Of a DNA stretch of 64,000 bases, positions 21,921 to 31,688 are shown in pieces (within the stretch, counting starts at the first letter, position 1; the number at the start of each line of letters is the position of its first letter). The notes beneath the pieces were generated by a model that searched no databases, was not told the origin of the DNA, and was given only the letters and a program-made list of their open reading frames with translations. The position numbers and the translations under genes were made by a program. Origin of the DNA: Erinaceus europaeus (lineage: Eukaryota > Chordata > Mammalia > Eulipotyphla > Erinaceidae); assembly GCF_950295315.1 (NCBI RefSeq), contig NC_080179.1:67821961-67885960 (forward strand). The letters run 5' to 3'.

Positions 21921-22262
21921 GTTTTATTTATTTATTTTTATTTTTATTTTATTGTTCTTGCCTCCAGGGTTATCCTGGGTGTCTGCACTATGAATCCACT
22001 GCTCCTGGAGGCTATTTCCCCCCCTTTTGTTTCCCTCTTGTTTATCGTTGTTGTCATTGTTGTTGGATAGGACAGAGAGAAATGGAGAGAGGAGGGGAAG
22101 ACAGAGAGGGGGAGAGAAAGACAAGACACCTGCACACCTGCTTCACCGCTTGTGCAGCGATCCCCCTGTAGGTGGGGAGCGAGGGGCTGGAACCAGGATC
22201 CTTAGGCCAGTCCTTGCGCTTTGTGCCATGTGCACTTAATCCACTATACTACCACCTGGCCA
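21921..22262 (-). mobile_element. SINE-A with 3' extension, full length
   Basis: From the tail: GCCTCCAGGGTTATCC and AATCCACTGCTCCTGGAGG (the extension), then GGATAGGACAGAGAGAAATG, and the head CTATACTACCACCTGGCC. Also shows that the extension follows the CAACAACAA tail region. Confidence 0.88.
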
Positions 22263-22376
22263 CCTTAGTCTTTATTTTTAAAAGTGAAAGTCATGCATTC
22301 ACACATTTTAGACACAAAAGGAATCATATATACATATGTATGTATATATAGTATACATGAAAGTAAGTATATATAA

Positions 22377-22677
22377 TATTTTTCTTCCAGGGTTATCACT
22401 TGGACTCAGAGCCAAAACTATGAATCCACCATTCCCAGCGGCCATGCCCCCACCCCACCCCCATTTTTTTTCTCCTTTCTTTCTCCTTTTATTAGATAGG
22501 ATAGATAGAAACTGAGAGGGAAGGGATAGAGGGGGAGGAGGAAAGACACCTGTAGTACTTCTTCACCACATGTGAAGCTTCACCCCTACAGGCCGGAAAC
22601 TGGCTTGAACCTTGGTCCTCATACGTGGTATGGTATGGTAATGTGTGTGCTTAACCTGGTGCACCACCACTGGGCCC
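22377..22677 (-). mobile_element. SINE-B with 3' extension
   Basis: CCAGGGTTATCACTTGGACTC and AATCCACCATTCCC (extension), TAGATAGGATAGATAGAAAC, GTGAAGCTTCACCCC, and the head GTGCACCACCACTGGGCCCC. Confidence 0.82.
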
Positions 22678-23015
22678 CAATTTAATATTTTTAAAGATTA
22701 TGTGATTCCTGTTTTACATTACAATACAGTATAGGCACCTTTCTATATAAACCTACCTTACTGTCTTAGCAGCAACTTGACATTCCACTATGTGACTATA
22801 TAATTACTTCTGGTTTTTGATGCCTAATAAAATTGCTATTGATAACAGCTTTATCAATACTCTTTCATATATGTGCAAGTGTAAACATAAGATGAATTCC
22901 TGAGAATGAGATTCTTCAAAGAGCTTGAACACATTTTTCCAGATTACTCTTCACCCACTGAGCCAAAGCTTCACTGCAGCATGAAAAGTTGTCTCTCATA
23001 AAATGAGCTCTTATT
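22678..23015. other. No recognised feature, possibly more of the L1M 3' UTR
   Basis: AT-rich sequence that adjoins a clear L1M 3' end; it may belong to the same old element but I cannot align it. Confidence 0.35.
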
Positions 23016-23313
23016 TCACATGTGATAAAACTCACCATTTTAATGTATGTTCAGTGTTTTGTTGTGTATTCATTGAATTGTGTAAGTACCACCTCCATCT
23101 AATGTCAAGAAGTTTCCATCATCCTGAAAGGAAATCCAATACTCATCAACAGTCCTCTCCACAACCCTGATTACCACCAAAATAATATCTCTCTCTATGG
23201 CCTTGCCTATGGTGGGTATTTCCTATCAATAGAATCGGGTAACACACTGAATTTGGAGCCTGACTTTTTTTCACTTAATCTAAGTGCAGATATAAGTCAG
23301 GCACAGGCTGTCT

Positions 23314-23597
23314 CTTTTTTGTTGTTGTTGTTGTTGTTGTTCCCTTTCGTTGCCCTTGTTGTTTTATTGTTATAATTATTATTGTTGTTGTCGTTGTTGG
23401 ATAGGACAGAGAGAAATGAAGAGAGGAGGGGAAGACAGAGAGGGGGAGAGAAAGACAGACACCTGCAGACCTGCTTCACCGCCTGTGAAGCGACTCCCCT
23501 GCAGGTGGAGAGCCGGGGCCTGGAACCAGGATCCTTATGCCGGTCCTTGCGCTTTATGCCACATGCACTTAACCCGCTGCGCTACCAACCGACTCCT
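23314..23597 (-). mobile_element. SINE-A, 14-bp target duplication
   Basis: Full head (GCTGCGCTACCAACCGACTCC reversed) and tail GTTGCCCTTGTTGTTTTATT. GGCACAGGCTGTCT at 23300-23313 recurs at 23598-23611 with one mismatch. A (GTT)n run marks the tail. Confidence 0.92.
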
Positions 23598-23821
23598 GGC
23601 AGAGGCTGTCTTAAGGTTCCCCAAGTTCATCCATGTTGTAGCAGGTATTAGTACTTCCTTCCTCTTAGTGGCTGAACAATAGTTAATTGTATAGATATGT
23701 CACTTCCCTTACCCCTCCACTGGTAGCCATTTGGGTAATTTCCATTCTTACCTATTATGAACAATGTTGTTATAGATATCTGTGTAGGAGTTTCTGTATC
23801 AGCGTATGTTTTGGTTTTATT

Positions 23822-23953
23822 TACTTGTTATTTTTCTTTTAACCAGGGCACTGCTAAGCTCTGACTTTTGGTGGTGTGGGGAATTGAACCTGGTACTTTG
23901 AAGCCTTTTGCATGAAAGTCTTTTTGTATAACCATATGCTATCTCCCTCACCC
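23822..23953 (-). mobile_element. SINE-C
   Basis: AGGGCACTGCTAAGCTCTGAC, GGGAATTGAACCTGG and TTTGTATAACCATATGCTATCT are the reverse of the SINE-C body, B box and A-box head. Confidence 0.85.
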
Positions 23954-24105
23954 AGGAACATTTGGTTTAAATTTTACTGAATTTATATCTAGGAATTGTT
24001 GGGTTACTGGGTCATAAACTAACTGTATGTTGAATTTTTTGAGGAACTGACAAACTGTTTTCAATGGTGACTGTGCCATTTGGTTGCCATTTAACTGTGG
24101 CAGTT

Positions 24106-24429
24106 AAAATGCATAGAAAACTTTGAGAGAGCAGGAGGGCATAATAAAAAAAAATAAGATGTATTTTCTTTCCAAAAAAGAGAAACATTCAAGAATGTTG
24201 TCATAATTTAAGGTGATGAACCAAGCAAGATACTATTCATAAAGAGTTAAGGACTCCGGAACTGCCTTATAACTCCTCATACTGCAGGGAATTCAGATCC
24301 CATGAAAGTCTTTATATGGAATTACGAGGGGTTAAATACACTTAAATGAGTTTATACAGGCAAAAATAATTGTGTTTTAAACTCTGGGAAACAGACAGTG
24401 AGATGCAATAGAAGCTCAAGAAATTATTG
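24106..24429. other. No recognised feature
   Basis: No SINE, LTR or L1 motif that I can place. Confidence 0.4.
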
Positions 24430-24870
24430 GGCATCTGGCAGTGACATACTCAGAAGAATGCACACATTACCATGCACAAGGATTTGGGTTCAAGCCCCTG
24501 CTCCCCACCTACAGAGGGAAAGCTTGACAAGTGATGAAGCAGTGCTATAAGTAACTCTCTTTTTCGCTATCCCTCCCTCCCCTTCTCGATTTTTCTCTGT
24601 CCTATGAAAGAAAAGAAAGGAGGGAGTCCAGGAGGTGGCGCAGTGGATAAAGCATCGGACTCTCAAGCATGAGGTCTTGAGTTCAATCCCCGGCAACACA
24701 TGTACCAGGGTGATACCTGGTTCTTTCTCTCTCCTCCTATGTTTCTCATTAATAAATAAATAAAATATTTTAAAAAACAATAGTGATTTATATAAAAAAA
24801 AGGAGGAGGAGGGGTCAAATGACCACTGGAAATGGTGGATCAAGCCCGTGACCTGGTGGCAAAAAAAAAG
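24430..24870 (+). mobile_element. SINE-B with 3' extension, split by SINE-D
   Basis: Head near GACATACTCAGAAGAATGCAC, B box GGTTCAAGCCCC, GGGAAAGCTTGACAAG body. After the SINE-D, the extension resumes as AATGGTGGATCAAGCCCGTG and CTGGTGGCAAAAAAA. Confidence 0.75.
24622..24777 (+). mobile_element. SINE-D
   Basis: AGGGAGTCCAGGAGGTGGCG head, A box GTGGCGCAGTGGATAAAGC, B box GAGTTCAATCC, CACATGTACCAGGGTGATAC body and a TTCTCATTAATAAATAAATAAA tail. This is the cleanest of the SINE-D copies. Confidence 0.85.
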
Positions 24871-26080
24871 TTAATGAGCAGAGAAAGCCTTCAGAAGCCT
24901 TCAAAATATGATGCAGCCAGAAAGTAATAGCAACAAATGAAAGTGGGATATTTTTCTGATGAGTTAGATGTGCAATAAAAGAGACATTCAGAAGCAAATA
25001 AAAAGCTATAGTATTTCTTCTGCCTTGCTCTATAACAAACTATCCCAAAGCTTGCAGAACTGTGACTTAATAAAGGGGTATTATTTTAAGCTGCTAAATT
25101 TGTTATTTGTTAGAGCAGCCACAAAAAATGAACATGTCTCCCCAAAAAAGCTTAGTCTAACTTTGAATATGAGCCTCGTTATCAGGCTGTATTCTCTTAT
25201 TTACTGCACAGAAATCTGCTCCTCTCTTCCTTTCATGACTTGACCTAATTTTCTTTCTTGGAACCACGCACACAGCCCATCATATAGTTGAGCAAGTTCA
25301 TCTGAGCTCTCCCTCTTTGGACCAAAGATTCCCTGTGCATTCTCCATCCTCTGCATGTGCTCTAAATCCATTGTGTTTTTCCTGATTCAAGTCCCTGGAT
25401 TTACATTGTGTTTCAGTAGGAGTTAACTCTAACAACAGGTCTGGAAAGCCGTTGCCAATTTGCAGTATTGTACTCTTCCATAAGAAAGAACTTCTCCATC
25501 TTCATTATCAAAGATAAACATTATTTTCTGGGCCATCAAACATTCCATTGTCCATAATAGAAAATCATTATTTAGGATGATCAGGAATTGGGGAAAATGA
25601 ACTAGAAAATTATCAGGAAGTATGAATCCGAGTGAGCGTTAGAGGTGGTGAGGCCTAATGAGAATTAAATTCTGATGCGTAAGTAGTTTCCTTGAATGAA
25701 GTAAGCTCAGTGAAAAGCAGCAGCATCTGGGAATAAAGACTTTGTAGTTCATCCATCCAGCTGAGTATCTGAGTGGAACAAGTCTCCTTCCATGACTCTT
25801 GGAACATGGGGCTGTGCCGACAGCTTTGCTACAGCACCAGAGAAGGCAGGTGTGGCCGATAATGGCCATAGGCCTCAACCAAAAAGCTCCTGGAATCTCT
25901 CAGAACAGAAAAGGAGAAAATGAGAGGAGGCCAGATACTTTTAGATTGGAAACACAAAGAAAATCTAGTGTGGGGAGGGCAGTAGAGTAACATCTAAATG
26001 CTCTGCAGATGATTAACTACTCCATCAAAGGGTGACTGTTTATTTTGTTGTAGCTTGGGCTTCACCATTCTGGGATGACT
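24871..26080. other. No recognised feature except an MLT-like LTR end
   Basis: About 1.2 kb; only 25050-25135 is placed. Several short frames are open but none shows a domain or codon pattern that I would defend. Confidence 0.45.
25050..25135 (+). mobile_element. MLT1-like (ERVL-MaLR) LTR end
   Basis: GCAGAACTGTGACTTAATAAA followed by TTTTAAGCTGCTAAATTTG and GTTAGAGCAGCC follows the pattern I remember for the 3' end of MLT1-type LTRs. Confidence 0.5.
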
Positions 26081-26215
26081 TTTTCAGACAGAGAGACCGA
26101 AGCATAGAAACAGAGTCAGAGACAGAAATACCACAGCACCAAATTTTCATCCAGTATGGTGGAGACCAGGCTTGAAGCTGGGTCACACACACTTCAAATT
26201 ATGTGGGTTACATTG
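26081..26215 (-). mobile_element. Diverged SINE, reverse strand
   Basis: CAGACAGAGAGACCGAAGC, a CCAGTATGGTGGAGACCAGGC body and CTTGAAGCTGGGTC (reversed B box) suggest an old tRNA-derived SINE. Confidence 0.5.
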
Positions 26216-26364
26216 CATAAGGGAAGCAGAGATATTGGGAGTATTTAGAAAGCAAACAAGAACAACTCCATCCGATAACTGAAAAGAATGGGTGCTTACC
26301 CTGGTTGTGTGTATCTCCAATGAATTATTCTTTCCAGTTTCACCCATATAGATGGGTGAGGGAT

Positions 26365-26576
26365 CTTTATCTTTTTTTTTTTTTTGCCTCCAGGGTTATT
26401 GCTGGGGCTCAGTGCCTGTACCATGAATCCACTGCTCCTGGAGGCCTTCCTCCCCCCCTTTTGTTGCCCTTGTTGTTGTAGCCCTATTGTGGTTATTATT
26501 GTTGTTGTTGATGTCATTGTTGTTGGATAGGACAGAGAGAAATGGAGAGAGGAGGGGAAGACAGAGAGGGGGAGAG
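26365..26576 (-). mobile_element. SINE-A with 3' extension, 5' truncated
   Basis: GCCTCCAGGGTTATTGCTGG, AATCCACTGCTCCTGGAGG, GGATAGGACAGAGAGAAATG, ending at GACAGAGAGGGGGAGAG where L1-X sequence begins. Confidence 0.85.
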
Positions 26577-27222
26577 TAGCTCCCTAATATGGGAAAGGGG
26601 TATAAATATTGTTGACTGTAAACCCCATCGATTTGATGTGATCTGGGGCCCATAATTAGCTTAAGACCCTGTGTGAACTCTGCATCCCTGTAGATCTGAG
26701 CTCATATTCTGTGGTCATGAGTAGGAACATTCCAGGCTGCCCCAGTATCGACCCATCTTCCTCAGGTGTAGCATAGAGTCTGTTGTGTCCATTCTCCCTT
26801 TGGAGGATGGAACATTCTCTACCATTGTTGATCCAGCTTTCCTGTTCTTTACCCCTTTGGGAGTATGGACCCAGGATCATTATGGGGTACAGAAGGTGGA
26901 AGGTCTGGCTTCTGTAATTGCTCCCCCACAGGTGGATCCATACTCCCAGTCTGCCTCTTCCTTTCCCTAGTGGGGCAGGCTCTGGGGAAGTGGAGCTCCA
27001 GGACACATTGGTGGGGTCATCTGCCCAGGGAAGTCTGGTTGACATCATGGTAGCATCTGGAAACTGGTGGCTGAAAGAAGAATTAACATATAAAGCCAAA
27101 CAAATTGTTGACTAGTCATGAACCTAAAGGCTGGAATAGTTCAGATGAAGAATTGGGGGGGTCTCTGTTTTATAGATGGTAGACATATTTTAGTTATATT
27201 CCAAAGGGCCCATGACTATACT
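26577..27222 (-). mobile_element. L1-X 3' UTR, long internal copy
   Basis: On the reverse strand it reads ATATAACTAAAATATGTCTACC, GCCACCAGTTTCCAGATG, CCCACCAATGTGTCCTGG, GAAGCAATTACAGAAGCCAG, CTCCCAAAGGGGTAAAGAAC, then GCAGCCTGGAATGTTCC and TTTACAGTCAACAATATTTATACCCC. The last part equals the beginning of the 1.0 and 8.9 kb copies. So the block order here is middle, then upstream block, then start of the common block, as if the 3' UTR contained a partial repeat. Confidence 0.7.
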
Positions 27223-27249
27223 AGTTTTTTTTTTTTCTGAGCCTGACAT

Positions 27250-27405
27250 CTTTCTTATTCTTTATCCCTCTGGGAGCATGGACCCAGGATCATTATAGGG
27301 TAGAGAAGGTAGAAGGTCTGGCTTCTGTAATTGATTCTCCACTGAACATGGGCATAGGCAGATCCATCCATACTCCCAGCCTGTCTCTCTCTTTCCTTAG
27401 TGCAT
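27250..27405 (-). mobile_element. L1-X fragment
   Basis: TTATCCCTCTGGGAGCATGG, GTAGAAGGTCTGGCTTCTG and CCATACTCCCAGCCTGTC are the reverse of the common L1-X block. It lies next to, and in the same direction as, the preceding copy. Confidence 0.72.
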
Positions 27406-27419
27406 AAAAAGATATGTTC

Positions 27420-27610
27420 AAGGCCGGCAAAACAGCTCACCTGGATAGTGTGCCTACTTTCCCATGCATACAACCTAGGTTCAAACCTGGCCCTTACTAC
27501 ATTGGAGCAAGCTTCAGAGCTTAGTGTCTTCCCTTCTGTTTCTCTCTGTCAGCTCAGATTGGTAAGACACTGGATGATGACAGAAAAAGAAAACAAAATA
27601 AAATAAAATA
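27420..27610 (+). mobile_element. tRNA-derived SINE, diverged type
   Basis: GCCGGCAAAACAGCTCACCTGG head, GGTTCAAACCTGG B box, then a CTTCCCTTCTGTTTCTCTC body and an (AAAAT)n end. The copies at 35.9 and 58.85 kb look like the same type. Confidence 0.65.
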
Positions 27611-27615
27611 ACATC

Positions 27616-27830
27616 TATGGGAAATGAGTGGTGGCACACCTGGCTGAGCATAAATGTTACAAGTTATAAAGAACCAGGCTCAAGTCCCCAGATTCTCTCT
27701 TTTGCTCCTCCTCTCTGTCCGATCAAGTTAAAAAGGAAAAAAAAAATTGGCTAACAGCAGCCTTGGACTCTTCATGTAGGCACTGAACCACAGCAATAAC
27801 CTGGTGGCAGAATAAATAAATACAATAATA
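27616..27830 (+). mobile_element. SINE-B with 3' extension
   Basis: GTGGTGGCACACCTGGCTGAGC head, GGCTCAAGTCCCC B box, an A-rich joint, then the extension CCTTGGACTCTTCATG...CCTGGTGGCAGAATAAAT. Confidence 0.75.
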
Positions 27831-28505
27831 AATAAATGCAAAGTCCCATGTTCACATGAAACAATGTGACTGAAAACCTCTCTAGCAAACTGCCTTTTCC
27901 CCTCAGGCCAGACCCTTGGTGTCATCTGCCAGGGAGGGGAATGTGCAGAATTGCTGGATGCTTGATAACACTAGAGCTGAGAGAGTCAGGATGGAGGGAC
28001 ATAAGGATGGAAGCATTTGGCCAGCTGCATATTTGGATGCTGAAGGTGAGCAACTGACAGGCTGTGGGTTGGGAATTGGAAAACCCCAGCTGTGCTGTCA
28101 GCTCATGTCTTTGGGATTCACACACATCTGCTCCTTCCAAGGAAAAAGAGGACAATGGCATCTCAGTCACCTGTACAGAGAGGGTGTCTGAATAGTCTGG
28201 GGCTTAATATAGGCCAATTATTTTAAAAGGAAATACTGCATTTTCAAATATTATGTTTAATATTATTTTCCCCTCAACTTTCAGACACTTTTTCTAGTAT
28301 AAGTTGTCTAAATGTAGGTAGACTATAGAGAATTAAAAAATACCTGGCACACAGTGAAAAAAATCACTTGTATATTTTCAGGTGAACAGTTGAACTCACT
28401 GTTTTCAGTTGTAAAGGTCTTTACCTCATAAAGTGTCTCAAGATAGGAGAAAAACTTACTGGGGGAAGTTCTGGAAAATATAGTCATAAATGTTTTATAA
28501 TAGCT
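27831..28505. other. No recognised feature
   Basis: Overlapping short frames at 27866-28191 on both strands have no domain. No repeat placed. Confidence 0.4.
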
Positions 28506-28507
28506 AT

Positions 28508-28625
28508 GGGGTTAGAGCAATAGCATAGTGGCTATGCAAAAAGATTTATATACCTGAGACTTGGAGATCCCAGGTTCAGTCCCTAGCACCACCATAAACC
28601 AGAGCTGAACAGCACTCTGGTTACA
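28508..28625 (+). mobile_element. SINE-C
   Basis: GGTTAGAGCAATAGCATAGTGG, CTATGCAAAAAGA, CCCAGGTTCAGTCCC and ACCATAAACCAGAGCTGAAC. Confidence 0.88.
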
Positions 28626-28680
28626 ATATATAATACGATATGATACGATACGATATGATATGATATGATAATAAGTTATA
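28626..28680. repeat. (GATAT/GATAC) microsatellite
   Basis: Alternating GATAC and GATAT units of five bases directly after the SINE-C; probably grown from the SINE tail. Confidence 0.85.
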
Positions 28681-29188
28681 TTATTAATAATAACATGTTA
28701 TCTTGTTCCACTTTTCAAACATTCTGTACATTGTCCTTTTTACTATGGTGGCAGTGAGGCCCTGATGTGAGGGAAGTTATACACTTTACCAAAAGCCTCC
28801 CAGTGGCTCAGCCGCTAGGAGGCTCAAAACTACCTCTTTCCTTCTCCAAGGAGCCCTGACGTCCCACATGGGGTTGTTAAGAGTCCACAGAGCTTTCTTG
28901 ACACCTTGATTGTATTGTCAGCCTATCATTTAACTAGGTCACAGACCCATACCTCAACACTGTGGGGTCCAAGCACCTTTTTAAGACACCACTGAAATGA
29001 TGGACCTTTTCCCCAGACTATTGCAATTTTGCATTCAATGTCAAAGCATGAACAAGACCCCTGAAGTCTATGCCTGGACTCCTTTGGAGTTCAAACCACT
29101 TCGTCAGTCTGTAAAGTCAAAGGTGAAGGCTTTCATCTTCCTACTTCTCCCTAAAGACAGGGCTAGTACTTGGTAGGGTGCCGGAATT
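28681..29188. other. No recognised feature
   Basis: Unique-looking sequence; nothing placed. Confidence 0.4.
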
Positions 29189-29310
29189 TTTTTTTTCTTT
29201 TACCAAAGCACTGCTTAGCTCCAGTGGTGCTGAGGATTGACCTGGAACCTTGGCACATAGGCCATGGAAGTCTTTTGTATGACCACTGACTGTGGGGAGC
29301 TAGCCCTAGA
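29189..29310 (-). mobile_element. SINE-C
   Basis: ACCAAAGCACTGCTTAGCTCC, GAGGATTGACCTGGAACC and TTTTGTATGACCACTGACTG are the reversed body, B box and head; diverged. Confidence 0.78.
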
Positions 29311-29654
29311 GTGCTAGAAATGTTTCCTCTTATCTGAAGTGCTTTAGAATGTGAAATCTGAAGAAGAAGAAAAAAAAAAAAAAAGGAAATGAGAGAAAAA
29401 CCATCGTATAAGCAAGATGTTGTGGAGCATCATTAGATTCAGCAAACACTTGCTTCATTCTCAAGGTCATGAAGGTGCTGGCACAAAGCAGTTACCATTG
29501 CTCACCCACTTCCTGTCTCCATTGCATCCCCAGCCATCGTGCCCCTGAGTGTGTGTCCATGTGTGTTCTCTAGCCTGTCCTTCAGGGTGGTCATCTAGAG
29601 GACAAGCACAAGAATGGGCTATTGGGTCTCTTTCACAGGGTGCCCAGAAAAGTT
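29311..29654. other. No recognised feature
   Basis: Contains a poly-A-rich tract at about 29360-29390; otherwise unplaced. Confidence 0.4.
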
Positions 29655-29856
29655 AAGGCCTTTATTCTAGGACTGGGTAGAGCACATGTTACCATGCTCC
29701 ACAGCTTGGGTTCAAGCCCTCTCACTTGCGGGGGGGGGGGGGGGGAGGAATGGGGGGGTGGAAAACCCTCTTGAGTGGTGGAGCAGTGCTGTAAGTGTCT
29801 CTCCTTTATGACGGTCACCTCTGGTGTCTCACCCTTGATCAAAACAAAAGAAAGGA

Positions 29857-30665
29857 ACTTCCAGAGGCGGAGCTATGAGCAGCAGATGGCTTTCTCTCCT
29901 CTCCTCTCCTCTCCTCTCCTCTCCTCTCCTCTCCTCTCCTCTCCTCTCCTCTCCTCTCCTCTCCCAGATCAACTAGGAATACCAAAGGAGACCACCCGGA
30001 CCGAAACAAGACAGGACTAGAATGACCACAGGAACCCAGTAAATCACCGGTGAGTACAAACACGTGTGGCTGGTGACAGAGAGGAGAGAGGAACCTAAGG
30101 AGAGATTAAGTGACTGCTAACAGTTCAGCAGTTTATCAGTTGAGACACCACCTCCAGTCTGCTCCACCAATAAAGGGACAGCTTATGGGAGGAGAGGACT
30201 CCCCAGAGACTCACCAAATGCAACTCTGAGTCTCCATTGCTACTACCCTCAGAATCTGGAGCAGCAACAGGGAGGGACACCAGGGGACAGAGATCTAACC
30301 AGGAAACTCAGGAGAAGACCTATACCTCAGTGGCATAGCTGAGGGGCTGTGAAAGTCTCTTTGCATAACCACTGGATTATCTCTGCCACACCCTGCTTTA
30401 TCTCTTGGTCAGGAGTCAGTGATTAAGCTGAAGCCTATTGATAGTTTAAAAGCCCTCAGGCTCCCATAGCCTACAGGGAAGAAAAAAAAAGAGGCTTTTA
30501 AACCACTGAGCTCCAACTCAGAGATTTAAATACTATTGAAACAACTGTTAACTTCCGCCACTGTGAACCCTTTAATTAACTTACTTAGACACAAGTCAAT
30601 CCAGGCAATAGTGATCAATAATTTGAAAAGTACTGATAAAGGGAACTCATAACATAATATATAAA
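29857..30665 (+). promoter_or_regulatory. L1-B 5' UTR with presumed internal promoter
   Basis: About 810 bp. Carries the (CTCCT)n tract at 29894-29965 and the antisense SINE-C-like segment AAAGTCTCTTTGCATAACC at 30350-30385, both in the same positions as in L1-A. Promoter function is known for the family, not shown here. Confidence 0.7.
29894..29965. repeat. (CTCCT)n in L1-B 5' UTR
   Basis: About fourteen perfect five-base units, more than twice the tract in L1-A. Confidence 0.95.
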
Positions 30666-31632
30666 ATGGTTAAAGCAACAAGAAAAAATATTGGAGAATC
30701 GAACCAGGACAAGAGCCCAGCTAAAAGTCCTCCAGAGGGTGAAGCACAAAATAACGAGTTCAACATCCAAACATTAGCTAAGGAAATAATAACAGGAGTG
30801 AGTAAAAAATTTGAAAAAATTATAATCAGAAATACAGGAACAACAAATGAGAATATGGAAGAAAATACTAATTATCTCATGGTTATTAGAGAGCTGAAAG
30901 CTGAAATCACTGAGCTAAGAATGCAACTAGCTGAACAAGCTAAAACTGTATCAGAGCAGGGCAATAAAATAGATGAACTCCAGAAAACAGTAGAGGGCAG
31001 AGAGAATAGAATCTATGAGGCTGAAAACAGAATTAGCAAGATTGAGGATGAATTAGAGACAACTAAAAAAGAAGTAAGAGATCTCAAAAAGAGATTAAGA
31101 GATGCTGAAAACAACAACAGAGTCCTATGGCATGACTTTAAAAGAAACAATATACGCATTATTGGCATACCAGAAGAAGAAACAGAAGGAGAGGAAGAAA
31201 GCATTTTCCAGGCCATAATAGCTGAAAATTTCTCTAGTCTACACAACACCAAAGACATAAAGATTCAACAAGCCCAGAGGGTCCCAAACAGAATTAACCC
31301 AGACCTAAAGACACCAAGACATGTCATACTTAGAATGAAAAGGAATAAAGATAAAGAAAGGATCCTCAAGAGAAAAACAAAGAGTCACCTACAAAGGAAA
31401 ACCCATAAGATTAGGAGCAGACTTCTCCATACAAACACTACAGGCCAGAAGAGAATGGCAAGATATCTATCGAGTGCTCAATGAGAAAGGCTTTCAGCCA
31501 AGAATACTATATCCTGCTAGACTGTCATTCAGACTAGAGGGAAGCATCAAAACCTTCTCAGACAAGCAACAGTTGAAGGAATCAACTATCACCAAGCCTG
31601 CCCTGAAAGAAGTTCTGAAAGGTCTCCTATAA
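30666..31632 (+). pseudogene. L1-B ORF1, frameshifted
   Basis: Opens MVKATRKNIG and carries the same coiled coil and RRM as L1-A ORF1. Near 31366, GATCCTCAAGAG lacks eight bases that L1-A has between GATCCT and CAAGAG. The frame therefore diverges and stops at 31484 with a foreign tail (about 35 residues), losing the C-terminal domain. The homologous original stop is the TAA at 31630-31632. Lesion differs from that of L1-A. Confidence 0.92.
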
Positions 31633-31688
31633 ACAATCAGACCACCACAAATAGGACATATATCAAAACATTCGAAAACTCTTCAAGA

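Larger units (their letters stand above)
23016..24105 (-). mobile_element. Ancient L1M 3' end, split by two SINEs
   Basis: Reverse-strand L1M landmarks: AAACTCACCATTTTAATG, CACAACCCTGATTACCACC, GTTCATCCATGTTGTAGCAG, GGCTGAACAATAGTTAATTG, TATGAACAATGTTG and TTTTTTGAGGAACTGACAAACTG. These are the 3' end of an L1 lineage common to placental mammals, older than L1-A. A SINE-A (23314-23597) and a SINE-C (23822-23953) interrupt it. Confidence 0.82.

Noticed and set aside
29839..30063. Minus-strand frame with GEERR repeats as a repetitive protein
   Set aside because: It is the translation of the (CTCCT)n tract in the L1-B 5' UTR.
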